From: SKVR01 sp037441525
Lineage (GTDB): Bacteria; Bacteroidota; Bacteroidia; Bacteroidales; UBA7960
Direction: 5' to 3'
DNA: 64,000 nucleotides
NCBI GenBank assembly: GCA_037441525.1
Contig: JBBISA010000003.1
Coordinates: 1-64,000 of the forward strand
The position numbers and the translations under genes are program-made. Of the stretch, positions 37,493 to 45,489 are shown piece after piece (the first letter of the stretch is position 1; every line of letters starts with the position of its first letter). The notes beneath the pieces were generated by a model. That model saw only the letters and a list, made by a program, of their open reading frames with translations. It ran no database searches and had not been told where the DNA came from.

Positions 37493-39094
37493 ATGAAACA
37501 AAATGTCATCATATTTGTCATTGTAGTGCTCACCATTTCACTACTCGGGCTCATAGGCATTCAGCTTTACTGGATCAGCAATGCTCTATCGGTTAAGGAA
37601 TCTAATTTTAACCGCGGTGTCAGCGAAGCAATCTCTTCAGCAGTATATAAATTCAACAAACTTGAAATGGCCGACGCCCTGATGCGAAATCAGGAGCAGG
37701 ACAAGCATGTTAACCGGTTCTTCAGCGTTTTAGACTCAATTAATCGTGAGTATTATCGCGAGGTCGTCTCGGCTATGAACCGCGAAAGAACCATACTCGA
37801 CGATTTTCTTTCAGGAATTCCGGTTGACACATTATCTACCCACAGCAATATATCAATTGACCGGCCATCAGCCCAACGAGCAGACACCATACGAACCATC
37901 TCCCCGGCCCCTCAGCAAGGCAGAGGTTATGCCGTAAGACGTGGAGTGGCCAATAATTCTTATGATGCTATAGTTGAATTTTTCCAGAAAACAAAGATCG
38001 TGAATGATCTTTTTGATGACCTATTTTCGGAAGACGTGGCATATAACGCTGCATCTGAAGAAGGAAAACAGCTCCTCGATTCATTAATCAAATCTGAATT
38101 GGAACGGCAAGGTGTAAATACAGATTTCGAATTTGGCATTTACGATCCTGTTTACAACACCCTACTAGCCGAAAAATCGGGGAAATTCTCAAAAGAATTG
38201 CTTGAATCGGGGTTTATTTTCAGTCTGTACCCCAACGATGTTTTCAGAAAACCCGAATTTCTTCTTGTTTATTTCCCTCATCAGAATACCTACTTGCTTT
38301 CGAGAATGAATCTGATGTCGGCAATATCCTCAATATTTATACTTGTAATTATTTCATCATTTACATATACAATAATTACAATTTTTCGACAAAAGAAAGT
38401 ATCTTTGATAAAAAATGACTTCATTAACAATATGACCCATGAATTAAAGACCCCAATTTCAACCATATCCCTTGCTTGTCAGGCACTTAGAGATAAGGAT
38501 GTTCAGAAGTCGGAAACTTTGTATCAGAATTACATAAATATGATAAACGAAGAAAACGAACGATTGAGCATGATGACCGAGAAAGTACTTCAGACAGCCC
38601 AACTCGAAAAAGGGAAACTACGGTTGAATAAAGTGGGCTTTAATCTGCATGATGTTATTGAAGATGCAAGTTGCAAAATTGACCTGCAGCTTAAGGCCAG
38701 AAATGGTAAACTTGAAAATAATCTTGCCGCAGAGTTCAGTTTCGTTGAAGCTGACAAAGTGCATCTTACAAATGTCATTTTTAATTTGCTTGATAATGCC
38801 ATCAAATACTCTCAGGAAAGCCCGGAGATAAAAATATCAACCGAGAATCTGAACAATGGCATCCTTATTCATGTTAAAGACAACGGTATGGGCATTAGCA
38901 AAGCAAACCAGAAAAAGATTTTTGATACATTGTACCGAATTTCTACCGGAAATATTCATAATGTAAAAGGTTTTGGACTGGGATTAAGTTATGTTAAAGC
39001 TATTGTAGAATTGCATGGTGGAGATATCAAACTTGAAAGTGAAATTAAAAAGGGGTCTACCTTTAGTGTTTATATTCCTTTCGGATTTGAATAA
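37493..39094 (+). CDS. Sensor histidine kinase, RprX-like
   Basis: The 533-residue inner-membrane sensor has TM1 at ~6-28, a periplasmic sensor region (~30-270), TM2 (~274-298), and a short link to the HisKA domain with H316 in FINNMTHELKTPIS. The HATPase domain follows: NVIFNLLDNAIKYS (N box), HVKDNGMGISKANQKKIFD (G1) and VKGFGLGLSYVKAIVELHGG (G2). Size and topology resemble Bacteroides RprX. The response regulator follows 42 bp downstream. The periplasmic ligand is not recognisable. Confidence 0.92.
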   Translation: MKQNVIIFVIVVLTISLLGLIGIQLYWISNALSVKESNFNRGVSEAISSAVYKFNKLEMADALMRNQEQDKHVNRFFSVLDSINREYYREVVSAMNRERTILDDFLSGIPVDTLSTHSNISIDRPSAQRADTIRTISPAPQQGRGYAVRRGVANNSYDAIVEFFQKTKIVNDLFDDLFSEDVAYNAASEEGKQLLDSLIKSELERQGVNTDFEFGIYDPVYNTLLAEKSGKFSKELLESGFIFSLYPNDVFRKPEFLLVYFPHQNTYLLSRMNLMSAISSIFILVIISSFTYTIITIFRQKKVSLIKNDFINNMTHELKTPISTISLACQALRDKDVQKSETLYQNYINMINEENERLSMMTEKVLQTAQLEKGKLRLNKVGFNLHDVIEDASCKIDLQLKARNGKLENNLAAEFSFVEADKVHLTNVIFNLLDNAIKYSQESPEIKISTENLNNGILIHVKDNGMGISKANQKKIFDTLYRISTGNIHNVKGFGLGLSYVKAIVELHGGDIKLESEIKKGSTFSVYIPFGFE

Positions 39095-39125
39095 TTTCAC
39101 TGTTTTAATTGATAAATAAACTTTC

Positions 39126-39132
39126 AGGAGGT
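39126..39132 (+). promoter_or_regulatory. Unusually strong Shine-Dalgarno site
   Basis: AGGAGGT stands 4 bp before the ATG at 39137. Most genes in this window lack such a site, in line with Bacteroidetes initiation, so the regulator may be translated in an atypical way. Confidence 0.6.
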
Positions 39133-39136
39133 TCCT

Positions 39137-39856
39137 ATGGAGAATAAGAAAATTAAAATTTTACTTGCAGAAGACGACCCAAATCTGGGTACAATTCTTA
39201 AAGCATTTCTGGAAGCCAAAGGTTTTCCAGCAAAACTTGCCGTAAATGGCGTTGAAGCTCACAACATGTTTTTGAAGGAATCTTTCGATTTCTGCATTTT
39301 TGACGTTATGATGCCCGAAAAGGATGGCTTTTCATTGGCCAAAGACATCCGCAAAATTGACAAAAAGGTACCCATTCTTTTTCTTACTGCTAAAACTATG
39401 CAGGAAGATATTATCGAAGGGCTTAAAATTGGCGCCGATGATTACCTCACGAAACCCTTCAGCATGGAAGAACTTTTATTGAGGATTGGTGCAATTGTGC
39501 GCAGGGCTAATCTTGATGATGCATCTAATTCGCAGAAAACATTTTTTCATATCGGCGATTATACCTTCGATTTTGCAAGGCAAATTCTCGCTTTCAAAGG
39601 TGAAGAGCAAAAACTCACTTCAAAAGAGGCTCAATTGCTGAAAATGCTCTGCGATTTTACCAATGAAGTGCTCGACAGATCACTTGCACTTAAAAAGATT
39701 TGGCTTGACGACAACTATTTTAATGCCCGAAGCATGGATGTTTATATTGCCAAATTGCGTAAATATCTCAGACGCGATTCCAATGTCGAGCTATTAAACG
39801 TTCATGGAAAAGGTTTTAAACTTATTGTTCAGGAAAATTCCAGCGTTGTCAGTTAA
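39137..39856 (+). CDS. OmpR-family response regulator, RprY-like
   Basis: The 239-residue regulator has a receiver domain (ILLAEDDPNLG, phospho-acceptor D56 in CIFDVMMPEKDGF, LTAKTMQEDI, conserved Lys in DYLTKPFSMEEL). A winged-helix DNA-binding domain follows (~135-235; LTSKEAQLLKMLCDFTNEV, RSMDVYIAKLRKYLR, VHGKGFKL). It resembles Bacteroides RprY. It pairs with the upstream kinase and is followed by a strong terminator. Its regulon is not visible here. Confidence 0.93.
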   Translation: MENKKIKILLAEDDPNLGTILKAFLEAKGFPAKLAVNGVEAHNMFLKESFDFCIFDVMMPEKDGFSLAKDIRKIDKKVPILFLTAKTMQEDIIEGLKIGADDYLTKPFSMEELLLRIGAIVRRANLDDASNSQKTFFHIGDYTFDFARQILAFKGEEQKLTSKEAQLLKMLCDFTNEVLDRSLALKKIWLDDNYFNARSMDVYIAKLRKYLRRDSNVELLNVHGKGFKLIVQENSSVVS

Positions 39857-39905
39857 TGGCAATGCGCTTATTTACTTCCTGAAATAGTTTCCATTTCAGC
39901 CAAAG

Positions 39906-39943
39906 GTTGCCAGGTGCATACAATCGCCTGGCAACTTTTTTTT
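39906..39943 (+). terminator. Intrinsic terminator of the two-component operon
   Basis: GTTGCCAGG (39906-39914) pairs with CCTGGCAAC (39927-39935), followed by eight T. Confidence 0.93.
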
Positions 39944-40182
39944 ACGGGCTGCTTCATTAATGAATTGTATTATTGTTTTAAACAGGCCACATGTGTTTGC
40001 TCACCAAATAAAAGTCATAAAAAGTATGAGTTTTTTCTTTTGGCTGAAACCAATATCACGCTTTGGTGAAACAAACAAAGATGCAATACAATTACTCCAA
40101 TCCAAGTTTTCTTGTAATTAAAAGACAAGTTATTATCCCACAACATTCCTTTTTATTATGAAAAAATATGCGTTCTCTTTCG

Positions 40183-40190
40183 TATATTTG
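40183..40190 (+). promoter_or_regulatory. -7 box of the suf operon
   Basis: TATATTTG followed by CAGCC is a typical Bacteroidetes -7 region, about 95 bp before sufB. Bases 39944-40182 hold nothing else recognisable. Confidence 0.5.
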
Positions 40191-40234
40191 CAGCCTATTT
40201 AAAATCAATCTAAATAAGAATAATGCAGCCAAGG

Positions 40235-40259
40235 TGTTTCAATCCAAAGGATTGAAACA
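40235..40259 (+). promoter_or_regulatory. 25-bp perfect dyad in the suf leader
   Basis: TGTTTCAATCC (40235-40245) and GGATTGAAACA (40249-40259) are perfect 11-bp arms around AAA. It lies 25 bp before the sufB start and ~40 bp after the predicted RNA start. It could be a repressor operator or an RNA hairpin that limits SUF expression. No T tract follows, so it is not a terminator. Confidence 0.65.
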
Positions 40260-40284
40260 TTATCAATGATAAATATGAATACCC

Positions 40285-41736
40285 ATGGCCGAAGATAAAA
40301 GCAACGATATACTTGACGAGGTTACCCAAAGTGAATACAAATACGGTTTTTACACAGATATAGAAATGGATCAGGCCCCCAAAGGCCTCAGTGAAGATAC
40401 CATCAGATTTATATCAGCCAAAAAAGGTGAACCCGATTTCATGCTTGAATTCAGACTTAAAGCATTCAGGCACTGGCTAACCATGAAAGAGCCCAAGTGG
40501 GCTCACATTCATTATCATCCAATTGATTTCCAGGACGTAATCTATTATTCAGCACCCAAGAAGAAAGTACAATACGATAGCCTGGATCAGGTAGACCCTG
40601 AGCTGCTCGAAACCTTTGAAAAGTTAGGAATTCCATTAGATGAGCAGAAAATGCTTGCAGGTGTTGCAGTCGATGCTGTAATGGATAGCGTTTCAGTGGC
40701 TACCACCTTCAGGGAAACACTGGAAAAAAAAGGGATAATTTTTTGCTCGTTTAGTGAAGCGGTTAAGAATTATCCAGAACTGGTAAAAAAACACATGGGT
40801 TCTGTTGTTCCATACACTGACAATTACTACGCAGCCCTTAATTCTGCTGTTTTCAGTGACGGATCTTTCTGCTACATTCCAAAGGGTGTGCGATGCCCCA
40901 TGGAACTTTCCACCTATTTCAGGATAAATGCAGCCAATACAGGTCAGTTCGAGCGTACATTAATTGTGGCCGAAGAAGGAAGTTATGTGAGCTATATGGA
41001 AGGTTGCACTGCCCCCATGCGCGACGAGAATCAGCTTCATGCTGCCATAGTTGAAATTGTTGCCATGAAAGACGCTGAAGTAAAATATGCTACAATTCAG
41101 AACTGGTGGCCCGGCGATAAACAGGGCCGTGGAGGGGTATATAACTTTGTTACCAAAAGAGGTTTATGTGCCGGCGAAAACTCAAGGATATCCTGGACAC
41201 AGGTGGAGACAGGCTCTGCAATTACCTGGAAATATCCCAGTGTGATTCTGTTGGGCGACAATTCGGTAGGAGAGTTTTATTCTGTTGCTGTAACCAATAA
41301 TTACCAACAAGCAGATACAGGAACCAAAATGGTGCATATCGGAAAAAACACACGCAGTACCATTATATCGAAGGGAATATCGGCAGGGCATAGCAATAAC
41401 AGTTACAGAGGCCTGGTAAAAACAACCAAAAGAGCCGAAAATGCCCGGAACTTTTCACAATGCGATTCACTTCTTCTTGGCGATAAGTGCGGTGCACATA
41501 CATTTCCATATATTGAGGTGGGCAACAGGTCATCCATAGTGGAGCATGAGGCAACAACCAGTAAAATTTCAGACGACCAATTGTTTTATTGCCTGCAAAG
41601 GGGTATTGATATGGAAGGTGCTATCGGCCTTATCGTAAATGGCTATGCCAAGGAAGTGCTCAGTAAACTTCCAATGGAATTTGCTGTTGAAGCACAAAAG
41701 TTACTCTCTATTAGCCTTGAAGGAAGCGTAGGTTAA
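40285..41736 (+). CDS. sufB: Fe-S cluster assembly protein SufB
   Basis: It is the scaffold subunit of the SufBCD complex. The 483-residue product has the usual length and SufB sequences: WAHIHYHPIDFQDVIYYSAPKK, VVPYTDNYYAALNSAVFSDGSFCYIPKGVRCPMELSTYFRIN, EGCTAPM, QNWWPGDKQGRGGVYNFVTKRG and HEATTSKISDDQLFYCLQRG. The conserved cysteines and histidines are present. It is the first gene of the suf operon, with a strong dyad in its leader. Confidence 0.96.
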   Translation: MAEDKSNDILDEVTQSEYKYGFYTDIEMDQAPKGLSEDTIRFISAKKGEPDFMLEFRLKAFRHWLTMKEPKWAHIHYHPIDFQDVIYYSAPKKKVQYDSLDQVDPELLETFEKLGIPLDEQKMLAGVAVDAVMDSVSVATTFRETLEKKGIIFCSFSEAVKNYPELVKKHMGSVVPYTDNYYAALNSAVFSDGSFCYIPKGVRCPMELSTYFRINAANTGQFERTLIVAEEGSYVSYMEGCTAPMRDENQLHAAIVEIVAMKDAEVKYATIQNWWPGDKQGRGGVYNFVTKRGLCAGENSRISWTQVETGSAITWKYPSVILLGDNSVGEFYSVAVTNNYQQADTGTKMVHIGKNTRSTIISKGISAGHSNNSYRGLVKTTKRAENARNFSQCDSLLLGDKCGAHTFPYIEVGNRSSIVEHEATTSKISDDQLFYCLQRGIDMEGAIGLIVNGYAKEVLSKLPMEFAVEAQKLLSISLEGSVG

Positions 41737-41782
41737 TATCCGGAATCAATTCGCAACAATAATATAACCAAAGACTTACATT

Positions 41783-42019
41783 ATGAAATCAATTGCATTT
41801 AAATCGAAAATTGAGAACAATAAAATTCCGGTACCCGACAGTATGTTTGCCGACCTTAAAGATATGAATCTAAAAGATGTACGAGTAATTGTGCTGATGG
41901 AGGAGTTAGAAGAATTTGACGACGCTGCTTTTAAGGAGTTCTCATCGCAATTTTTCAAAAAATATGCTTCAAATCTCGAAAAGATTAAAAGCATGATAGA
42001 TAATACTAAAAAAGCTTGA
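41783..42019 (+). CDS. Small antitoxin-like protein inserted between sufB and sufC
   Basis: The 78-residue protein begins MKSIAFKSKIENNKIPVPD and continues LKDVRVIVLMEELEE. This is the beta-strand pattern seen at the N-terminus of many antitoxins of Bacteroidetes and cyanobacterial type II systems. A charged helical C-terminus follows. No toxin gene is adjacent. It sits in the suf operon, 46 bp after sufB and 5 bp before the sufC start, so it is co-transcribed. It may be a domesticated regulator. Function is unknown and the family match is by eye. Confidence 0.7.
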   Translation: MKSIAFKSKIENNKIPVPDSMFADLKDMNLKDVRVIVLMEELEEFDDAAFKEFSSQFFKKYASNLEKIKSMIDNTKKA

Positions 42020-42024
42020 TTATA

Positions 42025-42789
42025 ATGTTACAAATAAGAAATTTACAGGTTTCCATTAACGGAAAGACAATACTTAAAGATTTCAACCTTGAAGTTAAGC
42101 CTGGTGAAGTACACGCAATTATGGGGCCCAATGGCACAGGTAAAAGTACTCTGGCATCGGTAATTGCCGGAAAAGATATGTACAATATCGAAAATGGCGA
42201 AATTATTTACCTTGGAAACGATGTTCTCGAAATGGAACCCGAAATCAGAGCCCGCGAGGGTATTTTCCTTGGTTTTCAATATCCGGTTGAAATTCCGGGT
42301 GTTAGCATGGCTACTTTTTTACGTACCGCCATCAACGAAAAAAGAAAACACCACAATCTTGAACCTATGTCGGGTGCTGATTTTCTGAAACTTATGGAGG
42401 AGAGGAAAAAGCTGGTTGAAATCCACTCGAAGTTAACTAACCGTTCGGTAAATGAAGGTTTCTCGGGAGGTGAGAAAAAGAAAAATGAAATATTCCAGAT
42501 GGCTATGCTTGAACCAAAGCTGGCTATTCTTGATGAAACTGATTCAGGGCTCGATATAGATGCACTGAAGGTAGTAGCTCACGGTGTAAACAAATTACGC
42601 CGCCCTGATAATGCAACCATTGTTATTACCCACTACCAGCGACTGCTCGATTATATTATTCCCGACTTTGTTCATGTGCTATTTGACGGAAGAATTGTAA
42701 AAAGCGGAGGAAAAGAGCTTGCCCTCGAACTTGAAGAAAAAGGATACGAATGGGTTAGACGCGAAGTAGGTCTTAAGGAACTATTGTAA
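42025..42789 (+). CDS. sufC: SufC, ATPase of the Fe-S assembly complex
   Basis: This ABC-type ATPase energises SufBCD. The 254-residue protein has Walker A GPNGTGKSTL, Q-loop GFQYPVEIPGV, signature NEGFSGGEKKKNE, Walker B AILDETDSGLDIDAL and the switch His in VITHYQRLLDYI. All are characteristic of SufC (FSGGEKKxNE). The ATG at 42025 is preferred over an upstream TTG at 42016. It begins 5 bp after the stop of the small antitoxin-like gene. Confidence 0.96.
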   Translation: MLQIRNLQVSINGKTILKDFNLEVKPGEVHAIMGPNGTGKSTLASVIAGKDMYNIENGEIIYLGNDVLEMEPEIRAREGIFLGFQYPVEIPGVSMATFLRTAINEKRKHHNLEPMSGADFLKLMEERKKLVEIHSKLTNRSVNEGFSGGEKKKNEIFQMAMLEPKLAILDETDSGLDIDALKVVAHGVNKLRRPDNATIVITHYQRLLDYIIPDFVHVLFDGRIVKSGGKELALELEEKGYEWVRREVGLKELL

Positions 42790-42809
42790 TACGATTAAAT
42801 CTCTGTTGA

Positions 42810-44219
42810 ATGTCTGAATTGATTGAAAATATAGCTGCCAGCCATTTAATGGCGGGTATTTTCAGAGAAAATTTTAAAGAAATTTCGGCCTCTGATACCC
42901 CATCAGTAACATCTTTACGGCAAAATGCCATTGAGGCTGTTTTTCAAAATGGTTTTCCTGACAGTGAAACTGAAAACTGGCGAAATACCCCTATTGACCA
43001 GTTATTCGTTACACCATACCATTACGATTTCAGCAATCAGAGCAGGCCTTTCGATATTGAAAAAATATTTACCTGCGATGTTTACGAATTAGATACCTAT
43101 AGTATAACTCTGCTAAACGGATGGTACGTTTATAAAAATGCACCGCTTACTACATTGAACGATGGTACTATTATAGGCTCCTTGTCCAAAGCAATGCAGG
43201 TTTATCCCGGGCTGACTGATAAATATCTTGGGAAAGCGGCTGATATGTCTCAGCCAGGACTTACCGCACTTAATACAGCTTTTTTTCAGGACGGCCTGTT
43301 TATTTATGTACCGGAAGGAGTTGAAGTTCAAAAACCAATTCAGTTAATAAACATTATCAACTCTACAGTTCCTTTGCTCATACAACCCAGGCATCTTGTA
43401 ATCCAGGAAAAGAACAGCAAACTAACCCTGGTGCAATGCGACCATTCACTTTCGCATAATCAGAGTTTCTCAAACAGCCTTACCGAAAGTTTTTTGAATG
43501 AGAAGGCCCAAAAGTACTATTATAAAATACAGAACAAGGGACAAAATGCTTCAGTAATCAACAACAGTTTTTTCAGACTGAAATCAGAAAGCGAACTTGT
43601 TTCGAATACCCTCGTGCTAAATGGAGGATTTACCAAAAATATGCTCAATGTTGCCCTGGAAGAAAAACACAGCAAGGCAACCCTGAATGGACTCTACCTG
43701 ATGGATGGCACTCAGCATGTTGATAATCAGATTTTTATTGACCACATGGCACCCGAATGTGAAAGTGAGCAACTTTACAAAGGAATACTTGATGATGAAG
43801 CCACCGCAGTGTTTAGCGGAAGGATAATGGTTCGTCCTGATGCGCAAAAAACATTGGCCTACCAGAATAATAAAACCATTTTGCTCACCGACGATGCCAA
43901 AGCCAATACCCAGCCGCAACTGGAAATTTATGCCGATGATGTAAAATGCAGCCATGGTGCAACAGTGGGCCAGCTCGACCCCGAAGCAATGTTTTATTTG
44001 CGTTCCCGAGGCTTGTGTATGCTTACTGCCCGTCAGTTACTTATGTATGCCTTTGCAGGTGAGGTGGTGCAAAGAATTTCCATCGCCCCGCTAAGGGAGC
44101 GTATCGACAGGATGATAGAAAAAAGGCTTAAGGGAGAACTTTCGGTTTGCGACCAATGTGTGCTGCACTGCAACAGTAAAGAACCTGCTGTTTTTAAAAT
44201 TGACATGAGCAAAATCTGA
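42810..44219 (+). CDS. sufD: Fe-S cluster assembly protein SufD
   Basis: It is the SufB paralogue that partners SufC in the complex. The 469-residue length fits. Sequence features include ENWRNTPIDQLF near the N-terminus, the beta-helix core (LQCDHSLSHNQS region, EEKHSKATLNGLYLMDGTQHVDNQIFIDH) and a conserved C-terminal CSHGATVGQLDPEAMFYLRSRG. The His in CSHGATVG is conserved for the SufB-SufD interface. It follows sufC by 20 bp and precedes sufS by 8 bp. Confidence 0.94.
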   Translation: MSELIENIAASHLMAGIFRENFKEISASDTPSVTSLRQNAIEAVFQNGFPDSETENWRNTPIDQLFVTPYHYDFSNQSRPFDIEKIFTCDVYELDTYSITLLNGWYVYKNAPLTTLNDGTIIGSLSKAMQVYPGLTDKYLGKAADMSQPGLTALNTAFFQDGLFIYVPEGVEVQKPIQLINIINSTVPLLIQPRHLVIQEKNSKLTLVQCDHSLSHNQSFSNSLTESFLNEKAQKYYYKIQNKGQNASVINNSFFRLKSESELVSNTLVLNGGFTKNMLNVALEEKHSKATLNGLYLMDGTQHVDNQIFIDHMAPECESEQLYKGILDDEATAVFSGRIMVRPDAQKTLAYQNNKTILLTDDAKANTQPQLEIYADDVKCSHGATVGQLDPEAMFYLRSRGLCMLTARQLLMYAFAGEVVQRISIAPLRERIDRMIEKRLKGELSVCDQCVLHCNSKEPAVFKIDMSKI

Positions 44220-44227
44220 ACCGACTG

Positions 44228-45448
44228 ATGCCCTTTAATCTCGACCAGCTTCGCCGGGAATTTCCCGCACTTCACCAGGAGGTAAATAACCGTCCGCTTA
44301 TTTATTTCGATAATGCGGCCACCACCCAAAAACCAAAGGCAGTAATCGAAAGACTTTTGCAGTATTATTCCCGCGAAAACAGCAATATTCACCGGGGAGC
44401 ACACTTTCTGAGCCAGCAGGCAACCGAAGCTTATGAAAGTGCCCGCGAAACGGTGCAGCTTTTTCTGAATGCAGCTTTCAGCCACGAAATTATTTTTACT
44501 CGCGGAACAACAGAATCTATCAATCTGGTAGCCCACTCTTTCTTTAAACGGTTTGTTAAGCAAGGAGATGAAATCATTATTTCGGCAATGGAGCACCACT
44601 CGAATATTGTACCCTGGCAAATTGCCTGCGAAGATTTCGGTGCTAATCTCAAAGTGATTCCGATGGATGAACGAGGGGTACTGGATTTGAATGCCTATGA
44701 AAAATTACTGAATAAAAAAACCCGGTTGGTAGCTGTAACCCACGTAAGCAATGCACTTGGTACCATTAACCCCGTAAAGAAAATTACCGAACTTGCGCAT
44801 AATGCCGGATCAAAGGTTTTGATTGATGGAGCTCAGGCAACATCACATATTAAGGTAAATGTTCAGGATATCAATTGCGATTTTTATTGTTTTTCGGGGC
44901 ATAAACTATATGGGCCTATGGGTGTTGGTGTTTTGTACGGGCGGGAGGAATTGCTTAACCAGATGCCCCCGTATCAGGGTGGTGGCGAAATGATTAAGGA
45001 TGTAACATTCGAAAAAACCACATATAACGACCTTCCTTTTAAATTTGAAGCCGGCACACCCAATGTGGGCGATGTTCTTGGGCTTGAGGCAGCCATCAGG
45101 TTTGTTTCCTATTTAAGGCTCGATGAGATTGCTGCCCACGAAGAGCGTCTTCTGAAATATGCTACAATGCAACTGCAAACCATCGAAAACATTAAAATAA
45201 TCGGAACCGCACCGGAGAAAACCTCGGTCATTTCATTTATTTTTAAGGATATCCACCCTTACGATACCGGCACCATTCTCGATAAATTGGGAATTGCAGT
45301 AAGAACAGGTCATCATTGTGCCCAGCCAGTTATGGATCATTTTGAAATACCCGGAACTGTAAGGGTTTCGCTGGCAATATATAACACCCGCCAGGAAATA
45401 GACAACCTTATTGAAGCATTAAAGAAAGTTAGAGAGATGTTTGCTTAG
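44228..45448 (+). CDS. sufS: Cysteine desulfurase SufS
   Basis: This PLP enzyme removes sulfur from cysteine for Fe-S cluster synthesis. The 406-residue protein has YFDNAATTQKP, ITRGTTESINLVA-like FTRGTTESINLVAHS, EHHSNIVPWQ, the PLP Lys in FSGHKLYGPMGVG and the persulfide Cys in VRTGHHCAQPVMDHF. This is the group II (SufS) pattern. No SufE or SufU partner lies nearby. A terminator overlaps its stop codon, ending the operon. Confidence 0.95.
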   Translation: MPFNLDQLRREFPALHQEVNNRPLIYFDNAATTQKPKAVIERLLQYYSRENSNIHRGAHFLSQQATEAYESARETVQLFLNAAFSHEIIFTRGTTESINLVAHSFFKRFVKQGDEIIISAMEHHSNIVPWQIACEDFGANLKVIPMDERGVLDLNAYEKLLNKKTRLVAVTHVSNALGTINPVKKITELAHNAGSKVLIDGAQATSHIKVNVQDINCDFYCFSGHKLYGPMGVGVLYGREELLNQMPPYQGGGEMIKDVTFEKTTYNDLPFKFEAGTPNVGDVLGLEAAIRFVSYLRLDEIAAHEERLLKYATMQLQTIENIKIIGTAPEKTSVISFIFKDIHPYDTGTILDKLGIAVRTGHHCAQPVMDHFEIPGTVRVSLAIYNTRQEIDNLIEALKKVREMFA

Positions 45449-45462
45449 CAAATCTCTCTTTT
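45431..45462 (+). terminator. Terminator overlapping the sufS stop
   Basis: AGAGAGA (45431-45437) pairs with TCTCTCT (45453-45459), extended by TTTGC/GCAAA after a small bulge, then T. The stem includes the last sense codons and stop of sufS. Confidence 0.7.
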
Positions 45463-45489
45463 CGATTTCTGCAAAACCTGCAATTAACC

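Noticed and set aside
40223..40255. 10-codon ORF with one Cys codon in the suf leader (a possible second leader peptide)
   Set aside because: Very short, single Cys codon, lies over the dyad, and no terminator follows; chance is likely.
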